The position numbers were made by a program, and so were the translations under genes. A stretch of 22,151 bases of DNA from Basidiobolus heterosporus B8920 (Eukaryota; Basidiobolomycota; Basidiobolomycetes; Basidiobolales; Basidiobolaceae), in NCBI GenBank assembly GCA_000697455.1, contig JNET01034258.1:1-22151 (forward strand). Reading direction: 5' to 3'. The notes beneath the pieces were generated by a model. It was given only the letters and a program-made list of their open reading frames with translations, was not told where the DNA came from and searched no databases. Of the stretch, positions 1-9,142 are shown one piece after another; within the stretch, counting starts at the first letter, position 1; every line of letters starts with the position of its first letter.

Positions 1-465
1 TAACATATCACGAAGCATAATCACTTGAATGTTTTATAATATATCACCGAGCATACAGCAACTTTTTTACTGACTCAATTATCTTATCACTATCTTATCG
101 ATCAAAAACGCTTCAGTTACACAACGTAACTTGGGTGAATAAAAGTCTTTGAGCCGTTAGCGCTAATGCTTAAACGTATAGTAATGCTAATTGCCAAAGT
201 AAAATCATTTAAATGGTTTACTTCGAATTTATCGGCTTTTCTTTTGAATCAGACAATATATATGAATTTTGTACAGGGTGAGTGAGATGGTTGAGTGGGA
301 AAAGAAAAAAAAATATTGACCAATAGGGATTCTTGATGAGAAGAGTATTTTTTTTTATTGCGGACTTTTCAATTAGTATAAAGGTACAGTAAGTGCAGTG
401 TAAAGGTTGGTATACCTTTTCCCTACCCCGCCAAAGGTTTCTCTCACCTTCTAATTAAACTAATA
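1..465. other. intergenic, IMPDH promoter region
   Basis: This is AT-rich non-coding sequence before the IMPDH gene. It has poly-A/T tracts at about 303-312 and 350-357 and the TATA box at 377-383. I see no open frame with coding character and no RNA gene. Confidence 0.6.
377..383 (+). promoter_or_regulatory. TATA box of IMP dehydrogenase gene
   Basis: TATAAAG lies 83-89 bases before the IMPDH start codon, a spacing like that seen at several other genes in this window. The stretch from here to the ATG is pyrimidine- and C-rich, as is usual for a highly expressed fungal 5' leader. No upstream GTP-responsive element can be recognised by eye. Confidence 0.55.
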
Positions 466-2218
466 ATGTCTTCTGACAAGTATCTTGACCCCGCCAAGGC
501 TTCTGAAGTTCTTAGTCAGATGGGTTCTGATGGCCTTTCGGTTGAAGAGCTTATGGATCTCCAACACTCTGGTGGTCTTACCTATAACGATTTCTTGATC
601 TTGCCTGGTTATATTGATTTCCCTGCTCACCTTGTCAAGCTCGAGAGCAAGATCACGAAGAAAATCACCATCAAGACTCCTTTCATGTCTAGTCCTATGG
701 ATACCGTTACCGAAGCTGACATGGCCATTAACATGGCTCTTCTTGGTGGTGTCGGTGTCCTTCACCACAACTGCAGCATCGAGCAACAAGTTGAGATGGT
801 TCGCAAGGTCAAGACCTTCGAGAATGGATTCATTCTTGATCCTCTCATTTTGACCCCTGACCACACCGTCGATGATGTCAGAGAAATCAAGGCCACCAAG
901 GGATTCTGCGGGATTCCCATCACTGGTAAGTTTACTTATGTTAGTCATGTGCAATGGTCATCTATTATGATGAGATAAATTTTATATAACTTTCGTTCTT
1001 CCGAATTGGAACATTAATTTGTCCTTGTGGAGATTATTTTCTGACTGATGATACCTGCGCACAAACCCTTTCATCTTAATTCATTTTATTAATTCTTGGA
1101 TTTCAGATACTGGTAAATTAAGAGGAAAGCTTCTCGGTATCGTTACCGCCCGTGATATCCAGTTCTTGGATGATGGATCCCTTCCTTTGAGAGATGTCAT
1201 GACTACCGATCTTGTTACCGCCAAGGAAGGTATTACCCTCTCTGAAGCCAACCAGATCCTCAAGACATGCAAGAAGGGGAAGCTTCCCATCGTTAACGAG
1301 AATAACGAGTTGGTAGCTATCTTGGCCCGTTCTGATCTTTTGAAGAACCAAGACTTCCCTCTTGCCTCTAAGAAGGATCACTCCAAGCAACTTCTTTGCG
1401 CTGCCGCTATCGGTACCCGCCCCGAAGATCAACTTCGTATTGACAAACTTGCTGAAGCTGGTTTGGATATCGTCGTTTTGGATTCCAGCCAAGGAAACTC
1501 TGTCTACCAAATTGACATGATCAAGTACATCAAGGGTAAATACGGTGACAGCGTCCAAGTAATTGCCGGTAATGTCGTCACTCGCGAACAAGCTGCCTCA
1601 TTGATCGAAGCTGGTGCTGATGCCCTTCGTATTGGTATGGGATCTGGTTCTATCTGTATTACTCAGGAAGTTATGGCCGTTGGTCGTCCCCAAGGTACTG
1701 CCGTATTCAAGGTTGCCCAATTTGCCAGAAAATTCGGTGTCCCTTGTATTGCTGATGGTGGTATCTCCAACGTTGGTCATATTACCAAGGCTCTTGCTCT
1801 CGGCGCTAGTGCTGTCATGATGGGCGGTCTTTTAGCTGGTACCCTCGAATCTCCTGGAGAATACTTCTATCATGAAGGCAAGCGCCTCAAGAGATATCGT
1901 GGTATGGGTTCTTTGGATGCTATGGAGCGTACTCATGGTGAAGGATCCCAATCTCGTTACTTCTCTGAAAACGATGTTATCAAGGTTGCCCAAGGTGTCG
2001 CTGGTGCTGTCGTTGATAAGGGTTCTATCCGTAAGTTTGTTCCTTACCTTATTACTGGCCTCCAACACGGTCTCCAAGATATTGGTGTCAGATCATTGGA
2101 TTCACTCCGTGAGGAAGTGTATAATCACAATGTCCGCTTCGAAAAGCGTACTGCCGCTGCCCAAGTTGAAGGTGGAGTTCATGGCTTGCACTCTTATGAG
2201 AAGAGACTCTTTTCTTAA
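466..2218 (+). CDS. IMPDH: inosine-5'-monophosphate dehydrogenase (two exons)
   Basis: Catalyses NAD-dependent oxidation of IMP to XMP, the committed step of guanine nucleotide synthesis, in the cytosol as a tetramer. Exons 466-925 and 1107-2218 are joined across a 181-nt intron (GTAAGT...TTTCAG, phase 1) and give 523 residues, the usual fungal/animal length. The barrel begins with [17 protein letters not shown]. The inserted CBS pair lies at roughly 120-240, and the intron interrupts its start (PIT|DTGKLRG). The catalytic loop [11 protein letters not shown] carries Cys337, DSSQGNS precedes it, [10 protein letters not shown] binds IMP phosphate, and the flap Arg-Tyr dyad is at about 437-438. 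The conserved Tyr before GMGS suggests an ordinary mycophenolate-sensitive enzyme (inference). Without splicing, frame 1 runs into a stop at 976-978. The next gene, on the same strand, starts 352 bp downstream. Confidence 0.97.
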
Positions 2219-2570
2219 ATTGTAATTAGCCATCTTTATGTCATATATTCACATGTTATTTTATTTCTCTTAACGGAGCACTTGTTACATGAATTCTGTT
2301 AGAGGAAATCTTTGTGGCGTTGTATGTATTAAAAAATCTACTAGAAACCAAAATTATTATTAAAGAATCGTAATTTCTTGTCCCACTTAATTCAATATGT
2401 TGAAACTCGGTTTCGAGAGTTTAATTGACAGTTAGTAGTAGTGAATTTGGACATGATGAAGATTGTTGCACTCGCATGTCTCATTTAGATCTAGTTATCT
2501 GGTATTACGTAAGTGTTGAAAAACACATGGTGAAAATCAGTTCTTTCATCTATATACCTACTACTACGTT
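2219..2570. other. intergenic between IMPDH and methyltransferase
   Basis: AT-rich spacer holding the IMPDH 3' UTR and the promoter of the methyltransferase. TATATA at 2551-2556 is only 15 bases before the next ATG, too close to be a normal TATA box. A 71-codon frame at 2425-2640 overlaps the next start in another frame and has no coding character. Confidence 0.5.
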
Positions 2571-3281
2571 ATGGAGGAGATACCAACCACCACCTTCACT
2601 ACTGATTATGAATTTAACAATTCAACTATACAAGCCTTGACTATACATCAAGATTCCAACGGTGATATGGCTGCAGGAGTTGGAAGCACAATCTGGGATG
2701 CTAGTTATGTACTAAGTAAATATCTTGAGAAGTTGGTAGAATCAAACGGTTCTCAGATAGCCGAGCCGAATTTCTTGAAAGAACCCAGCCAAAAGATCAA
2801 GACAGCACTCACTTGCTTAGAGCTAGGTTCTGGTACCGGTATTGTAGGTTTGATTGCTGGACAAGTACTCGGACAACTAAGACAACTTTATCTGAGTGAT
2901 AAGGCCAGTGTTCTGCCTCTACTAAAGTACAATATTTCCACCAACAAATTCAGAGAGGGCTTGACTATTTCTCCGGTAACTATAGACTGGACTGATTTGA
3001 AAGAAGAACCAATCGTAGAGCCAATAGATCTAATACTTTGCTCTGATTGTCTGTGGGAGGAAAAACTACATGAACCTCTACTTGATGCTCTTGTAAAATA
3101 TTCGAATCCTCAAACTATGGTGCTGCTTGCTTTTGAAAGTCGAAAATTCGAAGAAGAAGCACGTTTTTTCGCCAAGTTCGGGGAACTTTTTCAGTTCAGA
3201 GACATCAAGCCTCAAGAACAAGATGAAAGATGGCAAAGTGAGGATATTTACATATTTGTAGCTAGACGTAGGGCATCTTAA
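2571..3281 (+). CDS. VCPKMT: VCPKMT/METTL21D-like protein lysine methyltransferase
   Basis: Seven-beta-strand SAM-dependent methyltransferase of the METTL21 (Methyltransf_16) family, 236 residues in one exon, the family's normal length. Visible in order: the entry motif VGSTIWDASYVLSKYL (37-52), SAM motif I LELGSGTGIVGLIAG (83-97), the acidic ribose-binding Asp110 in YLSD, the post-strand-4 motif CSDCLWEE (157-164) in place of the usual DxxY, and an ESR element (189-191) in place of ER. The C-terminus WQSEDIYIFVARRR closely resembles the end of human VCP-KMT (METTL21D), which trimethylates Lys315 of VCP/p97, so Cdc48 is the likely substrate (inference). Other METTL21 subfamilies remain possible. 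The gene converges on GMD with 185 bp between the stop codons. Confidence 0.85.
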   Translation: MEEIPTTTFTTDYEFNNSTIQALTIHQDSNGDMAAGVGSTIWDASYVLSKYLEKLVESNGSQIAEPNFLKEPSQKIKTALTCLELGSGTGIVGLIAGQVLGQLRQLYLSDKASVLPLLKYNISTNKFREGLTISPVTIDWTDLKEEPIVEPIDLILCSDCLWEEKLHEPLLDALVKYSNPQTMVLLAFESRKFEEEARFFAKFGELFQFRDIKPQEQDERWQSEDIYIFVARRRAS

Positions 3282-3383
3282 GTTTGATTTTGTCAAAGAA
3301 ATATACTTACTATACCTTGTACAACTTACAGTCCAATTTCTAACCTTGTTTATGGAGAACGATTTTGAAAAAATGAAACATTA

Positions 3384-3399
3384 TTTATTGAGCAATAAA
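3384..3399. terminator. overlapping polyadenylation signals of two convergent genes
   Basis: AATAAA on the plus strand at 3394-3399 lies 113 bases past the methyltransferase stop. AATAAA on the minus strand (TTTATT at 3384-3389) lies 78 bases past the GMD stop. The two signals are five bases apart in an AT-rich block, so the convergent transcripts probably overlap at their 3' ends. Confidence 0.5.
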
Positions 3400-3466
3400 A
3401 AATATATATTATTCGTAAAATTATTTACTATTGACAACAAATGCTAAGTAAAGTTGTATACATAGA

Positions 3467-4645
3467 TCAATTGATATCTCCGTTCTTCACACCTTCAATG
3501 TCACAAAGAACCATTTCACGAACCAGTTCATCGAAATCGACCTTGCGCTTCCAACCCAGGAGTTTGTCTGCTTTACTAGGATCTCCGAGTAACATTTCCA
3601 CCTCAGTAGGACGATAGTATTTAGGATCGATACGAACGCGGACGATACCAGTATCAGCCTCCTTTCCAATCAGACCCTCTGCCTCACCTTCCCAGACGAT
3701 ATCCTTGCCGACAACCTTGAAGGCTTTCTCGACGTACTCACGAACGGTATGGGTTTCTCCAGTAGCCAAAACAAAATCTTCAGGATGATCTTGTTGAAGC
3801 ATTAACCACATTCCTTCAATATAATCACGAGCATGTCCCCAATCACGCTTGGAGTCCACATTACCAAGATGCATACACTCTTGCTTACCCAGGTGGATGT
3901 TTGCTACAGCCCTGGAAATCTTACGAGTAACAAAAGTACGGCCACGACGAGGTGATTCATGGTTGAAGAGAATTCCGTTACAGGCGTACATATTGTAGGC
4001 TTCTCTGTAGTTGACGACAATCCAATAAGCATACAACTTGGCTACACCGTATGGAGAACGGGGATAAAAAGGTGTGGTTTCTTTCTGGGGGGTCTCAACA
4101 ACTTGTCCGAACAACTCGGAAGTAGAGGCTTGATAGAAACGGACATGTTGGGTAAGGCCGCAAGTACGGATGGCGTCTAATAAACGAAGAGTTCCCAAGC
4201 CAACAACATCACCAGTATATTCAGCCATGTCAAAGGAGACCTTAACGTGAGACTGAGCAGCCAAGTTGTAGATTTCAGTAGGCTGAATTTGTGAGATGAT
4301 ATGGACCAAACAGGTAGAATCAGTCAAATCACCGTAATGAAGGACCATCTTAGGTGATCCATCTTCATGAAGATCTTTGTACAAATGCTCGATTCTTCCG
4401 GTGTTAAAGGAAGATGAACGGCGGATAATACCATGGACAGTGTATCCTTTGGCGATCAGAAACTCAGTCAAATATGAACCATCTTGGCCGGTAATGCCTA
4501 ATAAATGATTGAATTTAGTTCATCCACGAAGAATGTCGATCACTGACAAACTAGGCTACTTACCAGTAATAAGGGCAACCTTGCGCTTTCTGTACTCCTC
4601 GGGGGTCATGCTGGAGACGGAGAGGGGTGTGCTGTTGTGGGACAT
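3467..4645 (-). CDS. GMD: GDP-mannose 4,6-dehydratase (two exons)
   Basis: Converts GDP-mannose to GDP-4-keto-6-deoxymannose, the first step to GDP-L-fucose (or GDP-rhamnose/GDP-deoxytalose). It is an NADP-dependent short-chain (extended SDR) enzyme of the cytosol. Exons 4645-4564 and 4497-3467 flank a 66-nt intron (GTAAGT...TTATTAG, phase 1) and give 370 residues, matching the family (human 372). The splice rebuilds the nucleotide-binding motif [19 protein letters not shown], which the main open frame alone lacks. Other signatures are [17 protein letters not shown], the STSELFG segment with the catalytic Ser/Thr-Glu pair, and the catalytic YxxxK in PRSPYGVAK. No GDP-keto-deoxymannose epimerase/reductase partner is in this window. 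Codon use is GC-rich at third positions compared with genes A and B, suggesting good expression. Confidence 0.97.
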
Positions 4646-4702
4646 GATGTGATGCAAAAGTCAGAGGATCGAACGTAACTTGGATTACGAATTAACTAGG
4701 GA

Positions 4703-4711
4703 TTATTTATA
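4703..4711 (-). promoter_or_regulatory. TATA box of GMD
   Basis: On the minus strand the sequence reads TATAAATAA, ending 58 bases before the GMD start codon. The identical 9-mer precedes the glycosyltransferase gene at 13106-13114. Confidence 0.65.
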
Positions 4712-5186
4712 GGAAGCCAAATACGGGGGTTTGTTGATAACGGCAAATAGTAATAGTACTAAACATCAATAGTAAATAACAACAGTAAACCATAGGCTAG
4801 GGTGTTGAGGAATATTCATTTAGGCTTTTATGGACGGCTAGTCGCGGCTATGGGCACCGAGCAAAGAGACATTCAAGTCTAAAATTTGCATGAATACAAG
4901 AAAATCTAGCGAATAATATCAATTTTGAACCGCGTTACGTGATCGAGTAGTAAGGCTAAAGAATTTTCCCGAAATTGACTAGAAACAGCATTGCTCTTGC
5001 AAGTAACAAAATAGCCATCGATCTCCAGTTGAATCAAGATTGCCAACCCAGGATTACTTCAAATAGGTACTTTCTGCAAGGTAATTGGCTAATTTGGTAT
5101 AGAATCGTATGCTACCCAAATCTAGAGTTGTGAATGGAATAGCAAATCATAAGTGTGCATAATCTATCATCATCCATGGACCAAAT

Positions 5187-5252
5187 CACAAGTAAATCAC
5201 TACTAAAGCACAAGTAAATCACTACTAAAGCACAAGTAAATCACTACTAAAG
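5187..5252. repeat. tandem repeat, three perfect 22-bp copies
   Basis: The unit begins CACAAGTAAATC and ends CTACTAAAG. Copies occupy 5187-5208, 5209-5230 and 5231-5252 with no mismatch, and CAC follows as a fourth start. The copies abut without spacers, so this is a minisatellite and not a CRISPR array. It sits about 540 bp upstream of the GMD start codon. Confidence 0.95.
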
Positions 5253-5461
5253 CACTATTCCCACTCATATGGTTGAAGGGCCAAGTAGATAATCCTACTC
5301 TTGGTTGTAATTATAATTGCAATTGTGGTTATGGGGTGTCTAATGGTCTTTTTATTTTTGATTCTAAAGTCTCCTAGCACGCTATTTGAACGTTACTTAA
5401 TCAAATGTTGTTGACTACCCAAAATCCAGTAATGGGTAACAAAGTTCAACTAGTATTAAGG

Positions 5462-6462
5462 TTATTTTAGAAACATACAATCTCCGATATCCACAGTATT
5501 TGGGATGTTGTCATGAGGTCCAATGTCTGGCACAATGTCAAGAAATGGTGGTGCAAGATCAAGCGAGTAACCTTTGTGGGAGTTTCTTTTAGATCGGCGG
5601 CACCCATGAAACCGCTCATATGAAACTGGCTCGAAAACTAACAGAGGATTGTATACGCTTTGCTCGCTGGTTGTTGGAGTTTTAAATTGACCCGAGAGTC
5701 GCTCGGATGTTGGCGCAATATGCTGGCATGTAGAAAATACCTAAATATTCATCAGTTCCAGACTGCCACATACTATCAATTAGATATGGTTATCAAAACT
5801 TACATGACTACTTTTTAATGTATTTGGTGTTAACGTAAGTTTGATTGTATGATCAGAAGCCAGGATTTTCTCGAATTCATCCATTCTACGCTGACGTTCC
5901 TAGGATATTTCGTCAAAAGAATTCAACAATAGGTACTGTGTATGGATATACCTGTTCATAGATTAGTCTATGCTTTTCCTTGTTAAGTATGTGCTCGTCG
6001 GTGTAACTATGCCGATGTGTGCCAGTCGGGGCAGATGACTGTTAGAGTTAAACGGGTTAGTATGATTAATATTACTCAATCGAATCCAAGTCGAGAACCT
6101 GGCTGATCGACTTCTTCCATAGTTTCCACAGTTTGTTCAACATGTTCCTCGAGAAGCGACTTGTAGGGGTTTTAACTTGGACATTTGAATGCCTTAACTC
6201 TTGTTGGTATTGGGTAGGCATCAGCATTTGTGTGGCATGAAATTCCTCAAGATCTATCACCTCGTGGTGTAAGTATTATGCCAAGCACAATAATGAAACT
6301 TGATTACCTGATGGCATAGAAGTAGGTCGGGTCGGATTACCAACCAGCAAAGTTCGACTTGCCGTTAAATGTTGCTTCTGTTTAAGTTCCAGCGTTATTT
6401 CAATGGTTTATTATAGGTTAGGTGAATTCAAGTGTCACCTCATATTCCGTCAAAGGTTCCAT
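5462..6462 (-). CDS. gene A: unrecognised six-exon gene, relative of gene B
   Basis: Not recognised. Six exons fit splice signals and phase: 6462-6439, 6377-6308, 6253-6099, 6038-5952, 5899-5804 and 5740-5462, with introns of 61, 54, 60, 52 and 63 nt. They give 236 residues. All junctions keep the frame. The weakest is the third donor (GTTCTC); a better-looking GTAATA lies 23 bases on but would leave a 37-nt intron and break the frame. The protein starts MEPLTEYE (an eight-codon first exon), has a charged stretch ILNKEKHRLIYEQ then ERQRRMDEFEKIL (about 101-125), then LTLTPNTLKSSH at 133-144, and a Pro-rich tail SLDLAPPFLDIVPDIGPHD. No transmembrane or catalytic motif is visible. A TATAAA on the minus strand 68 bases before this ATG supports the start. 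The LTPN motif and the following intron match gene B. Confidence 0.75.
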
Positions 6463-6529
6463 GCTGTAGTTTCGTTGGTCCTTGACTGCGTTTTCCAACA
6501 GTGGTTATCGAAGGAAAACTTACTCTTGC

Positions 6530-6535
6530 TTTATA
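6530..6535 (-). promoter_or_regulatory. TATA box of gene A
   Basis: TATAAA on the minus strand (GCTATAAAG context), 68 bases before the proposed gene A start codon. It independently supports the start at 6462. Confidence 0.5.
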
Positions 6536-6628
6536 GCACGAAGGCAGTATTTATGAGCTTAGGCGAATAGTGGTGTCCTAAATACTGAGAGGGCATTAGA
6601 GTATATCGCTAGTTGTTTATTTTATATG

Positions 6629-6672
6629 AACTTGATGTCATCACTACTCAGCATCTGAGTCGATATCAAGTT
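6629..6672. repeat. nested inverted repeat in divergent promoter
   Basis: The outer arms AACTTGAT (6629-6636) and ATCAAGTT (6665-6672) enclose inner arms ACTCAG (6646-6651) and CTGAGT (6655-6660) around a 3-nt loop. All 14 pairs are perfect. It lies about 170 bp upstream of gene A, between divergent genes A and B, so a dimeric regulator site or cruciform is possible. Chance in AT-rich DNA is not excluded. Confidence 0.6.
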
Positions 6673-6763
6673 GTTTGAGCCTTTAGCTTGTTTAAGGGTC
6701 ATTTCTCACTCAGATGACATAAAATGGGGTAACTTCAGGTTATTCTGGATACGCAATTAACGC

Positions 6764-6775
6764 CCTCACGTGAGG
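6764..6775. promoter_or_regulatory. 12-bp palindrome with E-box CACGTG
   Basis: CCTCACGTGAGG is a perfect dyad centred on CACGTG (6767-6772), the core bound by bHLH factors (Cbf1, Pho4 and USF/SREBP types). It lies about 300 bp upstream of gene A and 690 bp upstream of gene B. Binding is an inference from the sequence. Confidence 0.45.
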
Positions 6776-7365
6776 TTTGAGTATTGAATTGTGAAGAGTA
6801 AAGCACCTTATCACTTTGCTCATCACTCCACACATAACGGCTTCTACTTCAACTAGTTCGAGAGTGATCTTTGTCTTACAATATTTCTCAGCCATCATCA
6901 TAATTGGATGTAAGAATTAATATTGCCATCTCCCTCATTGAAGCAAATTAAGATGGTAAAACAAGGAAATCCGTATCACGCACTAAGCCACCTGCCTATG
7001 CTAATATATTAGAAAGCAGTAATTTTGATGACTTTGGCTGTATTCGCAGTTCGCAGTGAATAACAACCCTTAATAACAACCCAGCGATCGTCAATCAGGG
7101 TCTGAATGAAAGCCAGAAACGTGATTTGTATATAATGTAATGCGCATTTCACTAATTCCCCTGACTTTTATGGCTTATAGTAGGCATTTATACATATATA
7201 TATCTTGAAAACTATTACACAGACCGTAATAAGGTTGATCTTAGAGCTGGGCACGTTGTAGCTAAAGCAGGAACCCTCTGGCCACGAAGAGCTGGTGCAG
7301 ATGGTCAACCACTTTGTGCCTAGAAATTGTCTCCTGCTTTTAGAGCGAAGAGGTTAAGATATATG

Positions 7366-7375
7366 TATATAAATA
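7366..7375 (+). promoter_or_regulatory. TATA box of gene B
   Basis: TATATAAATA ends 90 bases before the ATG at 7465 but 331 bases before the ATG at 7706, which favours the upstream start. A telomere-like ACCCTAACCCTC and a C/T-rich stretch follow it, typical of a transcription start region. Confidence 0.55.
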
Positions 7376-7464
7376 CACTAAAGTCTACAAGTTCCTTCAC
7401 TTCTGCAAACCATACCCTAACCCTCTACTTATCTTAATTTAATACTTGATTGAACTTCATTTCT

Positions 7465-9142
7465 ATGAGTAAACATCCAGAGGTAACCTAGTTCTAATCC
7501 ATGAGCTCTTTCAGCAATTTATTGATATCATTTCGGTCAAGAAGAAGGATTCGCAGGACTCTAAGAACACATCTATATTAGGTGTAGATAGTTCTCTAGG
7601 TAAATAGACTGATGCTATCTCATCCTACATCAATTTGTTGAGGTTTAATAAATTTCAGGGAGATCATTTGCAAAAGAGTTTAATCGGATCAGTATAAACA
7701 AAAATATGCACACTAAGAGCACCTACGCTAGACCTTTTTCAGGACTGTTCAGTAGAGGGAAATCACGAGTGAACCCTGTGAATGCAGAGAAGATCATTCA
7801 ACCTGGTTCCAAACAGTTGCTCAAATATCTACCAGAAGCTTACCATCAGATCATACACAAGAGCAAATCTTTACAATCTTTCCAGAGCCAGGAAGCCGTA
7901 CGAACTCTGCCTTTGAAATTGGAAATTTCTACGGTAATCCTAGTAATTTCTTACTATGACCTAATTCAAATAGCTTATTTTAATTTCGCAGGATATCAAC
8001 TTTGATGACATTTTAAAAGCGGATGAAACGAAGAGAGTTTCCTTGACTCCCAATAGATTACGTAGTATTGAGGTATCCCCACCATCCTTTTACTTCCTAG
8101 GTCTGACATTAATTGAATCATGTGCTAGGTGTTTAAGAAATTGCAAAAGTTACAGTCCCGTGAGCCCACCATATCAAGTTCATTAGTATCGCCTGAAACA
8201 GATGAACTTGACATCGCAGATGATGATTTTATGCCGCCAAGGTTAAAAAAATCCGAGACTCTTTACGAGTTTCTAAGTAATTCTGGCCCTGAGGATTTTG
8301 CTTCACATGAACCGGTAATTGTAAATATCAGTTTAGTTGTATGAAAAATGAATAATAATTTGACTCACAAATCAAAGAATTCCAAGTCTATCACTAAATC
8401 AGCCAGGCTAAGAAACCTGGGTACCACTTTAAAGCCACTCCTAACACTTTCAGAGAAACCAGCATTTTTCAAGTTAAAGAGGCCCAAAAAGACTGTCGAT
8501 ATATACGAGTTCCTCGAATATGAGAGCTCCAACACGAAAGCACACATTCTCAAGAGTACTATTCAAAAGACAGGCCAAACACCTGAAGCGCCTATTCAAC
8601 CCTGCATACAAACTGCCGTATTTACGCCTCCGGCTGGTACTCTCCCAAAAATCCAAGAGAAACCAAAACGCGATCAAATACCTATAAAGCATCACCGCAG
8701 TAGATCAGAACCTTTAGAATCAGAATCAACCACCACTTGCCCTAATCAAACAAAAAGAAGAAATTCTAGGCATTGTCACAACACATCGCGGCATCAGTTC
8801 AATATTTTGATAGGAAAACATCACCATCGGTACACTTTAGATAGCTCGGAGCTTGATTATTTTAGCAATCTCCTCGAGTCAAAATCACCAAACCTGGCTC
8901 TCACTAACATTAATTCACCGAAAGGAATGATGTTATCCATGATATTACCCAAACCTCTATCAAACCTACCAACACCACCTTTAACTCCCATCCCAACTAT
9001 ATGTGAAGAAACTGAGGAGTTTCATACGTGCCCAAATTCGCCCTGCCCGGACTTAGATTCATCATTTTCAGCGCCTTGGGAGCCAATTGTAGTTGAGAGT
9101 GAATTCTTTGAAACTTCATGTGTGTGTGCTGATTGCCTATAA
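7465..9142 (+). CDS. gene B: unrecognised six-exon gene, relative of gene A
   Basis: Not recognised. Exons: 7465-7482, 7542-7599 (or from 7515), 7659-7933, 7992-8072, 8129-8314 and 8378-9142, with introns of 59 (or 32), 59, 58, 56 and 63 nt, all in phase. They give 460 (469) residues. The ATG at 7706 is internal: in-frame coding sequence continues upstream of it through exon 3 into exon 2, and the TATA box fits 7465. Numbered on the 469 model, LTPNRLRSIE is at 144-153 and is followed by an intron, as in gene A. YEFL occurs twice in similar settings, KKSETLYEFL (about 193-202) and KKTVDIYEFL (about 252-261). The C-terminal half is low-complexity, with HHRSRSEP, THR/Pro-rich NLPTPPLTPIP and an acidic end with CVCADC. 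It is probably a largely disordered regulatory or scaffold protein (inference). It converges on the membrane protein gene. Confidence 0.82.

Larger units (their letters stand above)
4646..5461. other. intergenic: GMD promoter and gene A 3' end
   Basis: Non-coding 0.8 kb between the gene A stop and the GMD start, both on the minus strand. It holds the GMD TATA box and a perfect 3 x 22-bp tandem repeat (5187-5252). I see no supported gene in any frame. Confidence 0.6.
6463..7464. other. divergent intergenic region between genes A and B
   Basis: One kilobase with no supported coding sequence. It contains the gene A TATA box, a nested inverted repeat, an E-box palindrome, a short TA-rich run near 7188-7202 and the gene B TATA box at 7366-7375. 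It is probably the shared or back-to-back promoters of the two genes. Confidence 0.6.

Noticed and set aside
2425-2640. 71-codon plus-strand frame
   Set aside because: Overlaps the methyltransferase start in another frame and shows no coding character.
5187-5252. Short direct repeats as a CRISPR array
   Set aside because: Copies are contiguous with no spacers, in a eukaryotic genome; this is a minisatellite.
6072-6260. 62-codon minus-strand frame taken as a gene
   Set aside because: It is exon 3 of gene A read through into the following intron; it starts at GTG inside intron 2 sequence.
7410-7425. Telomere-like CCCTAACCCT (and TTAGGGTTA near 14961)
   Set aside because: Less than two repeat units; the second lies inside a deubiquitinase intron. 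Not evidence of a telomere.
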